A stretch of DNA of 64,000 nucleotides from Ktedonobacteria bacterium (GTDB taxonomy: Bacteria; Chloroflexota; Ktedonobacteria; Ktedonobacterales; JACDGC01), in assembly GCA_027459785.1 (NCBI GenBank), contig DAIDGU010000026.1, positions 116,057-180,056 on the forward strand, read 5' to 3'. Below the pieces are notes generated by a model. It was not told where the DNA came from. It saw nothing but the letters and a program-made list of their open reading frames with translations, and did not search any database. The position numbers were made by a program, and so were the translations under genes. Below, piece by piece: positions 1-10,606 of the stretch. The stretch's first letter is position 1; each line of letters starts with the position of its first letter.

Positions 1-351
1 CGCCTGCGCGTAGGTCTCGCGCGCCACGCCGGCGTGCTTTGCGCTGACTTCCAGCGTGATCAACCGGCCTTCCGGCGGCAGCGCCCGCGCCAGCCAGGTG
101 CCGGAGTAACCGGCCAGCGCACCGATCTCCAAGATTTTACGCGCACCACACGCTGTGGCCAACACCTGCAACAGCTTGCCTTGCACCGGCGAGATCTGGA
201 TCGCCGGCATGCCTGCCGCGCTGGCGCGCGCTTGGGCGTCGCGCAACACCTCATCTTCGGGGGCGAAACGCGCGGTCAGCTCGCGCTCGATCAGCGACCG
301 CTGTGCCGCCTCGGTCTGCAACTGCGTCAGGTTCGCCTGTGGATGTGTCAT
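1..351 (-). CDS. O-methyltransferase, N-terminal part (runs off window start)
   Basis: The minus-strand frame opens with ATG at 351 and stays open to base 1, giving 117 N-terminal residues. The protein matches SAM-dependent O-methyltransferases of the caffeoyl-CoA/COMT-like class (Methyltransf_3). A helical lid is followed by ISPVQGKLLQVLA, then the SAM-binding motif I region ILEIGALAGYSGTWLARALP and a strand ending in LITLEVS, where the acidic residue normally binds the ribose. The start follows the purine-rich GGAGTATGTGAGC. The catalytic, metal-binding half lies outside the window, so the substrate cannot be predicted. The next gene on the same strand (uracil-DNA glycosylase) ends about 50 bases upstream, so the two may be cotranscribed. 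Confidence 0.85.
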   Translation of the reverse strand, partial: MTHPQANLTQLQTEAAQRSLIERELTARFAPEDEVLRDAQARASAAGMPAIQISPVQGKLLQVLATACGARKILEIGALAGYSGTWLARALPPEGRLITLEVSAKHAGVARETYAQA

Positions 352-403
352 GCTCACATACTCCTTCGAAGCTCTGTTCGGCTGGCTGAGTTTTCTCGTA
401 TAT

Positions 404-1054
404 TTAAAACAGGGTCATCTGCTGGGGCGGTGGCTCGTCTTCCGGCTGCTTTTCCGGCGGGGGAACCTGCTGTTTGCGCGCGGCAGCCAGCGCCAGGGGA
501 ATCTGCTTGAAGTCCTGCATCAGCGCGGTGCGCGTTTCAGGGCGGCGCAGCCCGGCGGCGGGGTGGAACATCGGCAGCACGAGTTGACCGCCGACATTGC
601 GTAGCTTGCCATGGATGCGGCTGATGCTTTCGCCGGGAAAGTATTTCGCCATCGAAAAGCGCCCCAGCGTGACGATCAGCTTCGGCTGCAACAGCGCGAT
701 CTGCCGATCCAGATAGCCGGCGCAGGCGGCGATCTCGCCTGGTTCGGGATCGCGGTTCTCCGGCGGGCGACACTTGACGACATTGGTAATGAAGACCGCC
801 GAACGCTGCAACCCCGCCTGGGCCAGCAATTCATCCAAAAATTGCCCCGCCGCGCCAACGAATGGCCGCCCGGTGCGGTCTTCGTTCAGCCCTGGCCCCT
901 CGCCGATGAAGAGGATCTCCGCATCTGCCGGTCCCTCGCCCGGCACGGCTTGCGTGCGCGTCTGGCTCAGCGCGCAGCGTACACAACCGCGCACCTCCGT
1001 GGCAACACTTTCCAGCGAATCATTGTGCGCGTGCTGCGGCTCCTGAGCGGTCAT
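404..1054 (-). CDS. Uracil-DNA glycosylase, family 4 (Fe-S type)
   Basis: This 216-residue enzyme removes uracil from DNA to start base-excision repair. Four cysteines at about 24, 27, 95 and 111 match the [4Fe-4S] ligands of thermophile-type family 4 glycosylases. The motif GEGPGLNEDRTGRPFVGAAG forms the uracil pocket, and HPAAGLR near residue 164 is the DNA-intercalation motif. The ATG at 1054 is chosen because GAGGAGG lies 7 bases upstream; the longer TTG frame would place that ribosome site inside the gene. The last 20 residues are a Pro/Gln/Glu linker ending in QMTLF, which fits the QLxLF-type beta-clamp binding peptide. Function is secure. The clamp-binding idea is inference from the motif and its exposed C-terminal position. 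Confidence 0.93.
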   Translation of the reverse strand: MTAQEPQHAHNDSLESVATEVRGCVRCALSQTRTQAVPGEGPADAEILFIGEGPGLNEDRTGRPFVGAAGQFLDELLAQAGLQRSAVFITNVVKCRPPENRDPEPGEIAACAGYLDRQIALLQPKLIVTLGRFSMAKYFPGESISRIHGKLRNVGGQLVLPMFHPAAGLRRPETRTALMQDFKQIPLALAAARKQQVPPPEKQPEDEPPPQQMTLF

Positions 1055-1131
1055 GACGCTGCCTCCTCGCAAGATCAGTTTGACGGCATCGATTCAAGTT
1101 ATACAGTAGCACAATCCCAGGGACGACGGCA

Positions 1132-1752
1132 TCATTCGGCCAAGCTGATCCCCTGCGCTGCCAGCAGCGCCCGCAACCGTGCCTCCTGCAGGGCGGGCTG
1201 CGTAGCGTGCTGGTATGCTTCCGCCAGCGTATCCAGATTTGCAGTGATTCGTGCGATATTGTCATCATTACTTGCAGCGCGAAAGCGCCACGATCCCCAG
1301 AGCGGACGAGAACGCTTGTAGATATGCAAAGCGGTTTTGAAGGCCATCAGTGCTGCAAGAAGCAGCTCCGCGCGTTTTTCTTCCCGGCGACGCAAGGCAA
1401 ATTGGATGAAGTACCACCCTTGATCGACGAGCGCCATTGCAAAGATATCGCGTGCATAACGACGGGTGAAAATGGTTACAGGGAACGGCGCGAAGACAGC
1501 AGATACAGCATCCAGCACCTCATCCTGATAGTGTGTGCGTTCCGGCTCAAGAACGAGAGCAGCAAGCTCGTCCAGCATATTCGCCAAATTGATATGTCCT
1601 AAAATCCAATGTTCTCCCCCCCAATCATCATAACGCGCGCAATCTTCCCAGCGCATATCATCGTCGGTCAGCATGTCAAACGATACGCGCAAGCCGGCGA
1701 TCTGCTCTTGCAATTGCTGGATTTCGTTGCTGTTTGTCTCATCGGCGTCCAT
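1132..1752 (-). CDS. Hypothetical protein, possibly DinB-like helical fold
   Basis: I do not recognise this 206-residue protein with confidence. It is mostly helical and acidic at the N-terminus. The segment HWILGHINLANMLDELAALV resembles the helix of DinB/YfiT-type four-helix bundles that carries the first metal histidine, but the other two histidines are not obvious. ATG at 1752 follows GGGAGGAG with 7 bases between them, so it is preferred to an upstream ATG ten codons earlier. The gene is in the same direction as the glycosylase (77 bases downstream), so it may share a transcript. A short direct repeat of 13 bp (CAGATAGTGCGTT) lies just upstream at 1789-1819. Confidence 0.7.
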   Translation of the reverse strand: MDADETNSNEIQQLQEQIAGLRVSFDMLTDDDMRWEDCARYDDWGGEHWILGHINLANMLDELAALVLEPERTHYQDEVLDAVSAVFAPFPVTIFTRRYARDIFAMALVDQGWYFIQFALRRREEKRAELLLAALMAFKTALHIYKRSRPLWGSWRFRAASNDDNIARITANLDTLAEAYQHATQPALQEARLRALLAAQGISLAE

Positions 1753-1788
1753 CGCGCTCCTCCCATTTGCATTTCCGATCATAGCATA

Positions 1789-1819
1789 CAGATAGTGCGT
1801 TGCATGCAGATAGTGCGTT
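1789..1819. repeat. 13-bp direct repeat in an intergenic region
   Basis: CAGATAGTGCGTT occurs at 1789-1801 and again at 1807-1819, 18 bases apart start to start. It lies just upstream of the hypothetical gene ending at 1132 and before the guaB promoter. It could be a tandem regulator site or a slippage product; nothing else supports either. Confidence 0.5.
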
Positions 1820-1905
1820 ATCGCAAAGGAAAACGCATCTGTGGTAACAAACTTAGCAGCGTTCCCACGCCTGAGTTTTGCCGGAAAAATACGCCCGTCC
1901 CCCGT

Positions 1906-4735
<2,830 letters not shown>

Positions 4736-4740
4736 CCCCA

Positions 4741-5085
4741 CTCCCAGAAGGCGACCACATGGGGGACCAGGGCGACCACGTGTGGTGACATGGTCGTGGG
4801 AGACCGGGCGGATCACGTGGGACAACATGGTCGTGGGAGTCCAGGGCGACAACAAGGGTACGCCGCATGGCAACATGGTCGTGGGAGTCCAGGGCGACCA
4901 CAAGGGTACGCCCCTACAGACCCCATAGCAACCGGGAGCATGATGGGGCAACACGGGGCGCGATACATCGCCAGCCGTACAATGATCGTGGGGCGGACAT
5001 TCCTGTCCGCCACGTTACAGACAGGAATGTCTGTCCTCCGCGTGTGTTGTGGCCGACAAGAATCGCTGTCCTCCCGGTATGTGGA
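4741..5085. repeat. Intergenic repeat cluster (GGCGACCACAAGGGTACGCC and CAGGAATGTCTGTCC families)
   Basis: Two 48-bp units beginning CAACATGGTCGTGGGAGTCC lie at about 4823 and 4871 in tandem, each carrying GGGCGACMACAAGGGTACGCC. They are preceded by shorter decayed copies. From 4988 come copies of a second family: GGGGCGGACATTCCTGTCCGCC, then ACAGACAGGAATGTCTGTCCTCC, both palindromic, then a decayed copy. Both families recur near 38.8, 49.2, 55.6, 59.0 and 63.8 kb. Open frames in this stretch are products of the repeats and are not called as genes. Confidence 0.85.
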
Positions 5086-5118
5086 AATTTTTTACAGGTT
5101 GCCCCTACAGCCTGGGCG

Positions 5119-5133
5119 CAGAGATGCTATAAT
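5119..5133 (+). promoter_or_regulatory. Extended -10 promoter of the rhomboid gene
   Basis: TGCTATAAT places a perfect TATAAT at 5128-5133 with the TGn extension. No good -35 is visible, as is usual for extended -10 promoters. The start would be near 5140, about 115 bases before the rhomboid ATG. Confidence 0.5.
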
Positions 5134-5253
5134 TCAAGTGATGAAATTTTTTGCGCGATGATGTGTGGGATCAGCCGACGCACCACGGCGCATAGCTGGA
5201 CTGAACAGAGTTCCGGCGGTTCGCATCTGAGCCGCCGGACGGGGGGCGGAATC

Positions 5254-6489
5254 ATGGCATTCGATGTGAGCAGTGGCGTCAACGATCCGCAGGCGGCACA
5301 ACAGGACGAGGCGGAACAGCTAGTCGCGCGGGGCAATACGTTGTTGCTGCACGAAACGAAAGCGGCGGACGCGGCAGGGTTGTATTCGGAGGCGCTGGAA
5401 CTCGCGCCGAACCTGTTGGGCGCGCACCTGGGCATGGCCGAGGCGAACTTCGCCCTGGGCCAGTTCGAGTATACGCGCGCGGCGGCGGAGTATGTGCAGC
5501 ATCTCGCACCCGACACCACGGCTGCCGCCATCGCCCAGGCATTGCTCCTGTGCCTGGATCGACGCTATCACCAGGCGCTCGAAGTGTTGGATCAGGCGGC
5601 GCGCACTGATCCGGGGCGACCGTATGTGCATGCGCTGCGCGGCTATGTGCTGCGCTGTTTGCGCAACGACTATGATGCCGCCCTGGCGGAAGCGAAGGCA
5701 GCGCGCCTGGCCGGCGGCGTGGACCTGCGGGCGCTGTTCCCGCGCGTTGAGCGTGCCGCGCCCCTCGCCCTTGCACCTTTCACCGATGCCGCGCCCGCCA
5801 GTACCCCCAACGGCAACGGCGGCACCACTGGTGGCCTGGCCCCGCGCCTGGAACCCGTGCAGCCGCGCCAGTGGCAGCGCCCTCAGGCGGTGCGCCGCAC
5901 GTCCATCCGCGCCCGCCTGCTGGCCAGCAACTACCCTGTCGCCACCTATGCGATCATCGCCACCTGCGTCGTCGTCTTCCTGCTGCAACTCGCCTTCCCG
6001 GCCATCACCGGCTGGGGCGAGCAAGATAACGCGCTGATCTTGCAAGGACAATGGTGGCGACTGATCACCGTGATGTTCCTGCACGCCAGCATCACGCACA
6101 TCTTCTTCAATATGCTGTCGCTCTTCTTCATCGGCCCCTTCGTCGAGAGCATCTATGGCACCGGGCGTTTCCTGGCGCTCTACTTTGGCACAGGGCTGAT
6201 CGCCAGCTTGGCGTTCCTCATCGCCGTGCCACCCAACTCGATGTTTGATCAAGCGGTCGGCGCATCAGGGGCCATCGCGGGAATCTTCGGCGTGCTGGGC
6301 GCGTTCTTTTTCGCCTTTCGCAGTCGCCTTGGCCCCGCTGGCAGCGGCATGTTGCAGCAATGGTTCTTCTGGCTAGGCCTCAACGTGGTCTTCAACATCG
6401 CCGATCCCGGCCTGGCCTGGCAGGCGCACCTCGGCGGCCTCATCTCTGGTCTGGTGTTGGGCTACGTCTTCGCCCCGCGCGGGCGATAG
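5254..6489 (+). CDS. Rhomboid intramembrane serine protease with N-terminal TPR domain
   Basis: The 411-residue protein joins a soluble helical-repeat domain to a rhomboid core. Residues about 18-160 are TPR-like (ARGNTLLLHETKAADAAG, EALELAPNLLGAHLGMAEA, ALEVLDQAARTDPGRPYVHA), followed by a Gly/Pro-rich linker. The membrane core from about 225 has HASITHIFFN (His 277, His 282, Asn 286), GASG with catalytic Ser 338, and AHLGGLISG with catalytic His 392. Rhomboids cleave within membrane helices, and the TPR part probably recruits substrate or partners on the cytoplasmic side. The start at 5254 follows a weak GGGGGCGGA; upstream starts run into repeats. Family is certain, substrate unknown. Confidence 0.9.
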   Translation: MAFDVSSGVNDPQAAQQDEAEQLVARGNTLLLHETKAADAAGLYSEALELAPNLLGAHLGMAEANFALGQFEYTRAAAEYVQHLAPDTTAAAIAQALLLCLDRRYHQALEVLDQAARTDPGRPYVHALRGYVLRCLRNDYDAALAEAKAARLAGGVDLRALFPRVERAAPLALAPFTDAAPASTPNGNGGTTGGLAPRLEPVQPRQWQRPQAVRRTSIRARLLASNYPVATYAIIATCVVVFLLQLAFPAITGWGEQDNALILQGQWWRLITVMFLHASITHIFFNMLSLFFIGPFVESIYGTGRFLALYFGTGLIASLAFLIAVPPNSMFDQAVGASGAIAGIFGVLGAFFFAFRSRLGPAGSGMLQQWFFWLGLNVVFNIADPGLAWQAHLGGLISGLVLGYVFAPRGR

Positions 6490-6595
6490 ATATCAGGAAA
6501 ATGGGAACACCGGCGCTTATCTGCGCCATACATGCGACCTAGCGCATGGCATTACGTCGCGCATCTTCTGCTGGTGTTTTCTTGAGAGCTGGCGG

Positions 6596-7738
6596 CTATG
6601 AGGTCCGCTGACGATTAGCGTGGGGCGGACCTTCTCGTCCTGTCGGCAAGGATTGCCCTGTTTGGTGGAGGATCGTGGCCTCGCTGCGCCAGCGGAGGAG
6701 CGCGCCAGCGGCGAGCAGCGCCAGCCCCGCGAGCGTGACAAGCGGGCCGTTCGTCCAGTGGTCGCCAGCGTAATTGGCTGGCAGGCGAAGCATGCCTATG
6801 AAGCTGCCGCCGGTTAGCATGGCAAGGCAGGCTCCCCAGGTGGTGATCCAGGGGAGATCGACACTCGTGGTGGGGCGCAGCCACAGGACGACGAGGAGCG
6901 CCAAACCACCGAAGACGACCAGTGCCGCCAGCGTCCAATAGACGAAGGTGGCGGCGTATTGAAAAGTATAATGAGGGAATAAGGAGTTAAAGCCGATCTG
7001 GGCGCTGAAACGATTGTTGCAGGGCGCTTCGCCGAAGAGCCGTGCAAAACAACCAGGCGGTAACAACCAATAGATGCCGTAATATCCAATGAACCATACA
7101 AGGAGGCCGGCTGTCGTCAGCACCGCTCCTGTATATGCCCACGGTGTTTGCTGCTGGATGTCGCTATGGAGCGGCGTGCGGTGGCTGCGGAGCAGTTCGC
7201 GCCAGAGGAGCAAGAGGCCGAACCAGAGCAGCAGGCACGCTAGCACCAACAGATAGGCTCCAATGGTAGGTGCCAAACTGACGGCTATGGGATATCTGTT
7301 AAAATACGCCGTAAAAAACCAGTACGTAGCATAACTATTCAGGCCGATCAGGGCGAGAAACCATATGGTAAATGCGACTATGCCGATGCGTTGCCCCCAC
7401 GTTTGTATGCGTCCATGCACCCACACGCTGCATAGCATGCCGGGAACAACAGAAGCGGACAACAGCGCCGGCTCAAAGGACTGAACATGCAACCGAACTG
7501 TGATAATACGCAGGTAGAATTCAAGGGGATTATACGTGTAGGTGAGATAAGGACCAGTTGGACCGCAGAATTCATACGGGGGGCATTGCTGTGCAGTGAA
7601 CCAGGGCAAGAAGGGTATCAATAGCGCACCGAGTGATCCCGCGAAGAGCAGCCAGCGCGAGACTGGCATGCGGCGCAAGGAACGCACCGTCTGCTGAACG
7701 CTATTCCGTGACCTATCGCGCTGCACCGTATCTGCCAT
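6596..7738 (-). CDS. Multi-pass membrane protein, unknown function
   Basis: I do not recognise this 380-residue protein. It has about eight hydrophobic segments, beginning with WLLFAGSLGALLIPFLPWFT, and extracytoplasmic-looking loops with paired cysteines (CPPYEFC, CFARLFGEAPC). No catalytic motif is visible. ATG at 7738 follows AAAGGAG with 6 bases between. The last roughly 20 residues (GQSLPTGREGPPH...) are encoded by a copy of the GGGGCGGACATTCCTGTCC repeat at about 6615-6665 read antisense, so the C-terminus was probably altered by repeat insertion. An inverted repeat TGATACG...CGTATCA (7762-7783) lies in its promoter region. Confidence 0.75.
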   Translation of the reverse strand: MADTVQRDRSRNSVQQTVRSLRRMPVSRWLLFAGSLGALLIPFLPWFTAQQCPPYEFCGPTGPYLTYTYNPLEFYLRIITVRLHVQSFEPALLSASVVPGMLCSVWVHGRIQTWGQRIGIVAFTIWFLALIGLNSYATYWFFTAYFNRYPIAVSLAPTIGAYLLVLACLLLWFGLLLLWRELLRSHRTPLHSDIQQQTPWAYTGAVLTTAGLLVWFIGYYGIYWLLPPGCFARLFGEAPCNNRFSAQIGFNSLFPHYTFQYAATFVYWTLAALVVFGGLALLVVLWLRPTTSVDLPWITTWGACLAMLTGGSFIGMLRLPANYAGDHWTNGPLVTLAGLALLAAGALLRWRSEATILHQTGQSLPTGREGPPHANRQRTS

Positions 7739-7761
7739 CGCTTGCTCCTTTAGCCACTGTT

Positions 7762-7783
7762 TGATACGCTGCTTATCGTATCA
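7762..7783. promoter_or_regulatory. Inverted repeat upstream of membrane-protein gene
   Basis: TGATACG and CGTATCA form 7-bp arms around an 8-base centre, 24 bases upstream of the ATG at 7738. The position fits an operator. No regulator can be assigned. Confidence 0.35.
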
Positions 7784-7842
7784 GACAAACGGCGGATGTC
7801 AAGCGGGACAGCCATACGGTCTAGCGCGAGGCGGGGTGGTGA

Positions 7843-8511
7843 TCAGGCGAGGTGGATGTCGAGTTGCCGGAAGCCGTTGGCGGCATGGACCGCGCCTGGG
7901 CGCACGGCGAGGGGCGCGTGGAAAGCCGGCCCGTCCGTGACGAGCGTGTGATATTCGCCGCGCTCGCCGCAGATGTCGATGCCGCGCGCGGCGAAGGCCG
8001 CGAGGAGATCGGGCGTCAGTTCGCGGCCCAGCCATGCGGAATCGGCTGTCGCTTCTTCGATGCAGGTGATGATCGCGCGGTAGCCGCGCTGGATCACCTC
8101 TGCCGCGAGATCAGCCGGGGCGTCGCCCCACAGCGGTTCCAGGTGCGCCAGGCCGGCAGCGATGACGCGCGTTTCATACCAGGCGCGCACATCGGCCAGG
8201 TGGATATCGCCGAAAGCCAGGGCTGAGCCGCCCGCCGCCCGCAAATCTGCCAGGGCGGTGAGAAAAACGTCCTCGAAGGTCGCTGGCTCCGTCGGATAGG
8301 CGCGCAAGGGCAGACCGAGCGCCGCCGCCTGCGCCTGCATCACGGCCAGCGGCGTGCCGTGGAAGCGCACCCGCCCCGTCGCGCCGTCATACAGCGTCAC
8401 CAGGGATGTGATTGTATAGCCGGCGCGTTGCAGCCGGTCCAGCGCCAGCATGGAGTCTTTGCCGCCGCTGAAGGCCAGCGCGCAGGCAGGGGCAACCTGG
8501 CGATCAGTCAT
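7843..8511 (-). CDS. Dph6-like ATP pyrophosphatase (diphthine-ammonia ligase family)
   Basis: The 222-residue protein belongs to the adenine-nucleotide alpha-hydrolase superfamily (DUF71/Diphthami_syn_2). The PP-loop SGGKDSMLAL sits at about residue 18, and the family motifs FGDIHLADVRAWYE, LEPLWG and DICGERGEYHTLVTDGP follow in order. Archaeal and eukaryotic members amidate diphthine. Bacteria lack diphthamide, so the bacterial substrate is unknown. The start is the ATG at 8511 just before the PP-loop; a longer frame adds a proline/arginine-rich segment overlapping the upstream gene and lacking family similarity. It follows the B12-regulator and membrane-protein pair by 20 bases on the same strand and may be cotranscribed. 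Confidence 0.88.
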   Translation of the reverse strand: MTDRQVAPACALAFSGGKDSMLALDRLQRAGYTITSLVTLYDGATGRVRFHGTPLAVMQAQAAALGLPLRAYPTEPATFEDVFLTALADLRAAGGSALAFGDIHLADVRAWYETRVIAAGLAHLEPLWGDAPADLAAEVIQRGYRAIITCIEEATADSAWLGRELTPDLLAAFAARGIDICGERGEYHTLVTDGPAFHAPLAVRPGAVHAANGFRQLDIHLA

Positions 8512-8531
8512 ACAGCATACCTTCTCTGTTG

Positions 8532-9443
8532 TTAAAACGGCAGGGCATCTTCGCGCTGGCGGGTCAGCCACAGCAGGAATTGGTAGAGCGCGAAGAGTTC
8601 GACGCCGAAGGGCAGATAGCCCAGGTAGCCGAGGATGGGCATCTCGAAGACCTTGGCGAAGCCGACGAAGGGGATGGTGTATTGCCACTTGGGTAGCGAC
8701 CAGTAATTCCACATCTCCCAGAAGCCGCCGCAGATGAGCGTGGCGACGGCCAGCGCGGCGATGAAGCGGCGGTCGCCGGCGCGCAGATGGCCGATGGCGG
8801 AACGCCGGCCCAGGGCGGCATTCACGGCATCTAGCACGAACAGGGGACCGAGCCAGATCATGCCGAAGCAGTAATGGGGCCAGAGCAAGGGCGCGGCCAG
8901 CGTGACCAGGCCCGCGACGAACTCGCCGACTAGGATAGCGCGCGGCACGCGCGGTTCGGGCGCGTCGTGGGCCAGGCGCGGGCGGAAAGGCGCGAACGTG
9001 GTGATGAGCGCGGCCATCTCCATCACGGCGGGCAGCACCGTGCTGAAACAGATCGTCGCCATGATGTTATAGCTGGCGGTGTTCCACGTGAGGCCATAAG
9101 GGTGATCCAGCACGTAATACCAGTTTTGCACGCGGGCATTGAACGCCTCGAAAAGCCACCAGAATGGCACCGAGAAGACGAACATCTGCGCGAACTTCCA
9201 CGGCTGGGCGTGGGCGGGCGACGTGCCGCGCCGGCGGTAGACCAAGCCGTCGAGCGTGAAGATCAGGCCCACCCACAACAGTACGAACGAGCCAGCGGAA
9301 AACGGGTGTGACGGCAGCCAGGCCGTGATCCAGCCTACGGCGCAGAGGCCGACGCCCCACCAGCCGGAGCGCGGGAAGGGCGTCGTGCCTGCTTGGGCGG
9401 GAACGCGCGCGAGGCGACGCAAAGAAAAGCCGGTGATGGTCAT
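8532..9443 (-). CDS. Polytopic membrane protein coupled to B12-binding regulator
   Basis: The protein has 303 residues and about eight membrane helices, and is very rich in Trp and Phe (FSVPFWWLFEAFNARVQNWY, GGFWEMWNYWSLPKWQY). I do not recognise the family. Repeated W/Y/N-rich turns recall membrane enzymes of lipid or carotenoid metabolism, but no diagnostic motif is present. Its ATG (9443) overlaps the stop codon of the B12-binding MerR gene in an ATGA arrangement, so the two are translationally coupled and probably functionally linked. If the regulator is a light or cobalamin sensor, this protein may belong to the response. That is inference only. Confidence 0.75.
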   Translation of the reverse strand: MTITGFSLRRLARVPAQAGTTPFPRSGWWGVGLCAVGWITAWLPSHPFSAGSFVLLWVGLIFTLDGLVYRRRGTSPAHAQPWKFAQMFVFSVPFWWLFEAFNARVQNWYYVLDHPYGLTWNTASYNIMATICFSTVLPAVMEMAALITTFAPFRPRLAHDAPEPRVPRAILVGEFVAGLVTLAAPLLWPHYCFGMIWLGPLFVLDAVNAALGRRSAIGHLRAGDRRFIAALAVATLICGGFWEMWNYWSLPKWQYTIPFVGFAKVFEMPILGYLGYLPFGVELFALYQFLLWLTRQREDALPF

Positions 9444-10375
9444 GATCCGGTGATGCTCCGTTTGATGGTGGTCGCGGCGGCGGACCCCGCCTCGTGGAGC
9501 GCGGTGATGCCCGCCGGCAACGAGTGGCCGTTCGTCGTGGGAACGCCGTGCAGTGCCTGGCCGCCGACGAAGATCTGGACGCCAGGGACGGTTCGCACCG
9601 CCTGCGCCAGTTCCAGCAGTTGGGCGCGGTTGGCGGGCAGCGTGGCCGACAGGCAGACGGCCCCCGGCTGCGTCGCCTGCGCGGTCCTTACCAGCGACGG
9701 GGCATCCGTATTCTGCCCCAGGTACAGCACGCGCACGCCGCGTCGGCGCAAGAACAGCGCCAGCATAAACGGCCCCAATTCGTGATTTTCGCCAGGCACA
9801 CAGGCGACGATCACGGCGGGGCCAGCATCGGGCTGGTAGGTCAGCCGCCACACGGCGTCGAGTTGGGCGCGGATGATGTTCGAGAGGAAGTGTTCCGCCA
9901 CGATCACATCTTTGCCCGCGTCCCACTCCTGGCCGATGGTATACAGCGCCGGCATGGCCAACTCCTCACAAACCTCCTCGACCGCATACACGGCGAAGGC
10001 TTGGCTGAGGATGCGCAGCGCGCCGGCTTCGTCCAGCCGATAGGCTGATTCGACCAGGGCTTGCACCAGATCGTGCAGTTGCAGAGAGGGGGGTGGTGCG
10101 GCGACCGGCGCGGCGGTGCCATCGACGGCGCGGAGATAGGAGGTCGCCTGGCTGATGGTCATGCCGGCATCTACTTGGTCGCGCAGCCAGCGGATGATGG
10201 CGAGGTCGCGTTCGGAATAGAGGCGATATTTGTTGGCGCTGCGGTGGGGGGCCAAAATGGCGTAGCGCCGCTCCCAGGCGCGCAAGCGCGGCGCTTCCAC
10301 CTGAGTCAGCTTCACGGCGGCGCGCGTGTTATAGATCGGCGTGTCATCGTAAGTAGCCAAACGGGGTGGTTGCAT
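9440..10375 (-). CDS. MerR-family regulator with cobalamin-binding domain (CarH/LitR-like)
   Basis: The 311-residue protein has an N-terminal MerR winged helix (residues about 12-85, with LRAWERRYAILAPHRSANKY and RLYSERDLAII), a helical cap domain (about 100-180) and a Rossmann B12-binding domain (185-300). The W-x9-EH signature of CarH photoreceptors is present (W151, E161, H162), as is the E-x-H-x-x-G motif (E196, H198, G201) that supplies the lower cobalt ligand. The residue after W151 is Asp, where as I recall Thermus CarH has the His that becomes the upper ligand after illumination, so light behaviour may differ. Such proteins repress promoters in the dark with adenosylcobalamin bound. 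No carotenoid genes are visible nearby. ruvX is divergent. Confidence 0.9.
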   Translation of the reverse strand: MQPPRLATYDDTPIYNTRAAVKLTQVEAPRLRAWERRYAILAPHRSANKYRLYSERDLAIIRWLRDQVDAGMTISQATSYLRAVDGTAAPVAAPPPSLQLHDLVQALVESAYRLDEAGALRILSQAFAVYAVEEVCEELAMPALYTIGQEWDAGKDVIVAEHFLSNIIRAQLDAVWRLTYQPDAGPAVIVACVPGENHELGPFMLALFLRRRGVRVLYLGQNTDAPSLVRTAQATQPGAVCLSATLPANRAQLLELAQAVRTVPGVQIFVGGQALHGVPTTNGHSLPAGITALHEAGSAAATTIKRSITGS

Positions 10376-10394
10376 GCCAGCACTCCAGGGATGC

Positions 10395-10530
10395 CCCTGT
10401 CACGCTGACGGAGGCAGAATCACATCGTAGCCTGATGAAAGTATCCGCAAAATCGGTGCAAATCCGAACGGGTTGCTTTGAGCATAACACCTACGGCTGA
10501 TGCACTGCAAGTCAGTCCTTCCCCCAAATG
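10395..10530 (+). promoter_or_regulatory. Possible degenerate cobalamin-riboswitch-like element
   Basis: TCGGTGCAAATCCGA (10454-10468) forms a short hairpin with a loop like the GTGnnAAT loop of cobalamin riboswitches. TGCACTG and then AAGTCAGTCC follow at about 10501-10518, resembling the GCCACTG and AAGCCAGGA elements, and GGAGG near 10421 could pair with CTTCC near 10517. The order fits, but the CCCGCNACTGT stretch is poorly matched and the usual spacing between the last two elements is missing. A separate promoter for ruvX lies downstream, so the element might have no target on this strand. Confidence 0.25.
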
Positions 10531-10540
10531 GTGGATGGAC

Positions 10541-10569
10541 TTGCCATCCGGGGCGGCACACCGTACAAT
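10541..10569 (+). promoter_or_regulatory. Sigma70-type promoter of ruvX
   Basis: TTGCCA (10541-10546) and TACAAT (10564-10569) are 17 bases apart. The expected start near 10576 lies about 30 bases before the ATG. The small stem GGATGG...CCATCC overlaps the -35 region. Confidence 0.6.
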
Positions 10570-10606
10570 AGCGAAGGTTTGAAGTGTGTTGGAGGGAGCG
10601 GACGGC

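Noticed and set aside
8512..8712. 67-residue N-terminal extension of the Dph6-like protein
   Set aside because: It overlaps the upstream gene and has no similarity to the family; ATG 8511 begins just before the PP-loop.
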